From: an uncultured Oxalobacteraceae bacterium | Lineage (GTDB): Bacteria > Pseudomonadota > Gammaproteobacteria > Burkholderiales > Burkholderiaceae | Reading direction: 5' to 3' | Length of the DNA stretch: 64,000 bases | Assembly (NCBI GenBank): GCA_946480015.1 | Contig: CAMLIL010000007.1 | Coordinates: forward strand, 31,295-95,294 | Part shown: positions 62,704-64,000 of the stretch, piece after piece | How positions within the stretch are numbered: position 1 is the stretch's first letter | How the letters are laid out: every line of letters starts with the position of its first letter | Made by a program: the position numbers and the translations under genes | The notes under the pieces: generated by a model | Database searches by the model: none | Told to the model about the DNA's origin: nothing | What the model saw: the letters and a program-made list of their open reading frames with translations, nothing else

Positions 62704-64000
62704 ATGTTTGAGAAAATCCTCATCGCCAACCGCGGCGAGATTGCGCTGCGCATTCAACGCGCCTGCCGCGAAATGGGCATCAAGACCGTGGTCGTGCACT
62801 CCGAAGCCGACAAGGACGCCAAATACGTCAAGCTGGCCGACGAGTCGGTCTGCATCGGACCGGCGCCCTCCTCGCTGAGCTACCTGAACATGCCGGCCAT
62901 CATCAGCGCGGCCGAAGTGACCGACGCCGAAGCGATCCACCCGGGCTACGGCTTCCTGTCGGAAAACGCCGACTTCGCCGAACGCGTGGAAAAATCCGGT
63001 TTCGTGTTCATCGGACCGCGTTCCGATTCGATCCGTCTGATGGGCGACAAGGTGTCGGCCAAGCAGGCGATGATCCGCGCCGGCGTGCCGTGCGTGCCAG
63101 GTTCGGACGGCGCCCTGTCGGACGATCCGAAAGAAATCATCCAGACCGCGCGCCGCGTGGGCTATCCGGTCATCATCAAGGCGGCCGGCGGTGGCGGCGG
63201 ACGCGGCATGCGCGTGGTGCACACCGAAGCGGCCCTGCTGAACGCGGTCGCCATGACCAAGACCGAAGCGGGCAGCGCGTTCAACAATCCCGAAGTCTAT
63301 ATGGAGAAGTATCTGGAAAATCCGCGCCACGTGGAAATCCAGATTCTCGCCGACGAGCACAAGAACGCCGTCTGGCTGGGCGAACGCGACTGCTCGATGC
63401 AGCGCCGCCACCAGAAGGTGATCGAGGAAGCGCCGGCGCCGGGCATTCCGCGCAAGCTGATCGAAAAGATCGGCGACCGCTGCGCCGAGGCTTGCCGCAA
63501 GATCGGTTACCGCGGTGCCGGCACCTTCGAATTCCTGTACGAAAACGGCGAGTTCTATTTCATCGAGATGAATACGCGCGTGCAGGTCGAGCACCCGGTA
63601 ACGGAAATGATCACCGGCATCGACATCGTGCAGGAACAGATCCGCATCGCCTGCGGCGAAAAGCTGCGCTTCCGCCAGCGCGACATCATGCTGTCGGGCC
63701 ACGCCGTGGAATGCCGCATCAATGCCGAAGACCCGTTCAAGTTCACTCCGTCGCCGGGACGCATCGTTGCCTGGCACGCGCCGGGCGGCCCCGGCATCCG
63801 CGTCGATTCGCATTCGTATGCCGGCTACTACGTGCCGCCGCACTACGACTCGATGATCGGCAAGGTGATCGCCTACGGCGCCACCCGCGAGCAAGCCATT
63901 CGCCGCATGCAAATCGCGCTGTCGGAAATGGTGGTTGAAGGTATTCTGACGAATATTCCGCTGCATCGCGAACTGATGATCGATGCGCGCTTTATCGAAG
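62704..64000 (+). CDS. accC: Biotin carboxylase subunit of acetyl-CoA carboxylase, 3' end outside window
   Basis: AccC carboxylates biotin on AccB using ATP and bicarbonate. About 432 codons are visible of roughly 450, so only the last residues are missing. The start [20 protein letters not shown], the glycine-rich ATP loop [31 protein letters not shown] and [17 protein letters not shown] are the family motifs. The ATG at 62704 follows accB by 9 bp with only a weak ribosome site, so coupling to accB is likely. Confidence 0.98.
   Translation, partial: MFEKILIANRGEIALRIQRACREMGIKTVVVHSEADKDAKYVKLADESVCIGPAPSSLSYLNMPAIISAAEVTDAEAIHPGYGFLSENADFAERVEKSGFVFIGPRSDSIRLMGDKVSAKQAMIRAGVPCVPGSDGALSDDPKEIIQTARRVGYPVIIKAAGGGGGRGMRVVHTEAALLNAVAMTKTEAGSAFNNPEVYMEKYLENPRHVEIQILADEHKNAVWLGERDCSMQRRHQKVIEEAPAPGIPRKLIEKIGDRCAEACRKIGYRGAGTFEFLYENGEFYFIEMNTRVQVEHPVTEMITGIDIVQEQIRIACGEKLRFRQRDIMLSGHAVECRINAEDPFKFTPSPGRIVAWHAPGGPGIRVDSHSYAGYYVPPHYDSMIGKVIAYGATREQAIRRMQIALSEMVVEGILTNIPLHRELMIDARFIE

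Noticed and set aside
1..64000. CRISPR arrays, insertion sequences, prophage or integrase genes, rRNA and tRNA genes.
   Set aside because: Looked for on both strands; no regularly spaced repeats, transposase, integrase or RNA gene signatures were seen.

Overview
The window reads as a chromosomal segment of a GC-rich betaproteobacterium, most likely Oxalobacteraceae (Massilia/Duganella/Janthinobacterium type). This rests on gene content and order: rubredoxin-pilGHIJ-chpA, thiD-hemL, yqgE-ruvX-pyrR-pyrB-pyrC', glyQS-gmhB-plsC, aroQ-accB-accC, a PEP-CTERM-like small protein and an H-NS of the beta-proteobacterial type. The genus is inferred. I see no rRNA, tRNA, CRISPR array, insertion sequence or prophage. 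Genes are densely packed, with many 1-4 bp stop/start overlaps.

Layout. 1-2480 (-): start of a type VI secretion operon, tssA-tssB-tssC, with tssC cut by the window edge. 2709-5092 (-): a DUF2007 protein and a divergent FtsH-like AAA+ protease. 5093-5787 is non-coding, then comes a tiny PEP-CTERM-like protein (+) with a strong terminator. 6172-9219: DUF1697 and GST genes (-), a small protein plus HDOD protein (+), and a helix-turn-helix protein (-). 9220-9817 is non-coding with clustered palindromes. 9818-16331: miaB-phoH(ybeZ)-ybeY and corC-lnt, an operon that is contiguous in E. coli but is split here by an inverted acyltransferase gene. 16436-21759 (+): glyQ-glyS-gmhB-plsC-ygjP-like. 21752-25947 (-): phosphomannomutase, waaC, waaA and a YcxB-like membrane protein. 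26194-31183 (-): hns, a WecA-like glycan initiator and rmlBACD. 31299-32144 (+): apaH. 32141-36751 (-): yqgE-ruvX-pyrR-pyrB-pyrC'-acyltransferase. 36982-38424 (+): photolyase. 38421-47829 (-): rubredoxin and the Pil-Chp chemosensory operon. 47894-51848 (+): thiD-like, hemL and two flavin split-barrel genes, the second fused to GAF and a winged-helix-like tail. 51855-60340 (-): corA and an eight-gene run mpl-yqiA-ubiC-rnb-tonB-like-aroE-mtgA-small protein. 60419-64000 (+): unknown gene, TlpA-like thioredoxin, aroQ, accB, and accC cut by the window edge.

How the genes fit together. Much of the window serves the cell envelope: LPS core (gmhB, waaC, waaA, phosphomannomutase), dTDP-rhamnose and glycan initiation (rmlBACD, WecA-like), lipoprotein and phospholipid acylation (lnt, two PlsC-type genes), peptidoglycan (mpl, mtgA), twitching motility signalling (pil-chp) and type VI secretion. 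The rest is core metabolism and RNA handling: pyrimidines, shikimate, heme, ubiquinone, fatty-acid initiation, glycyl-tRNA synthetase, miaB, ybeY and RNase II-type.

Most unusual points: the flavin-barrel/GAF/winged-helix gene pair (50044-51848), the FtsH-like protease with altered AAA motifs (3122-5092), the 88-residue PEP-CTERM-like protein (5788-6054), the zinc-less dihydroorotase (32918-34192), the operon-splitting acyltransferase (12649-13704), two convergent gene pairs sharing one CTAG as both stop codons, and several unexplained palindromes. I found no clear multi-gene system that is wholly undescribed.
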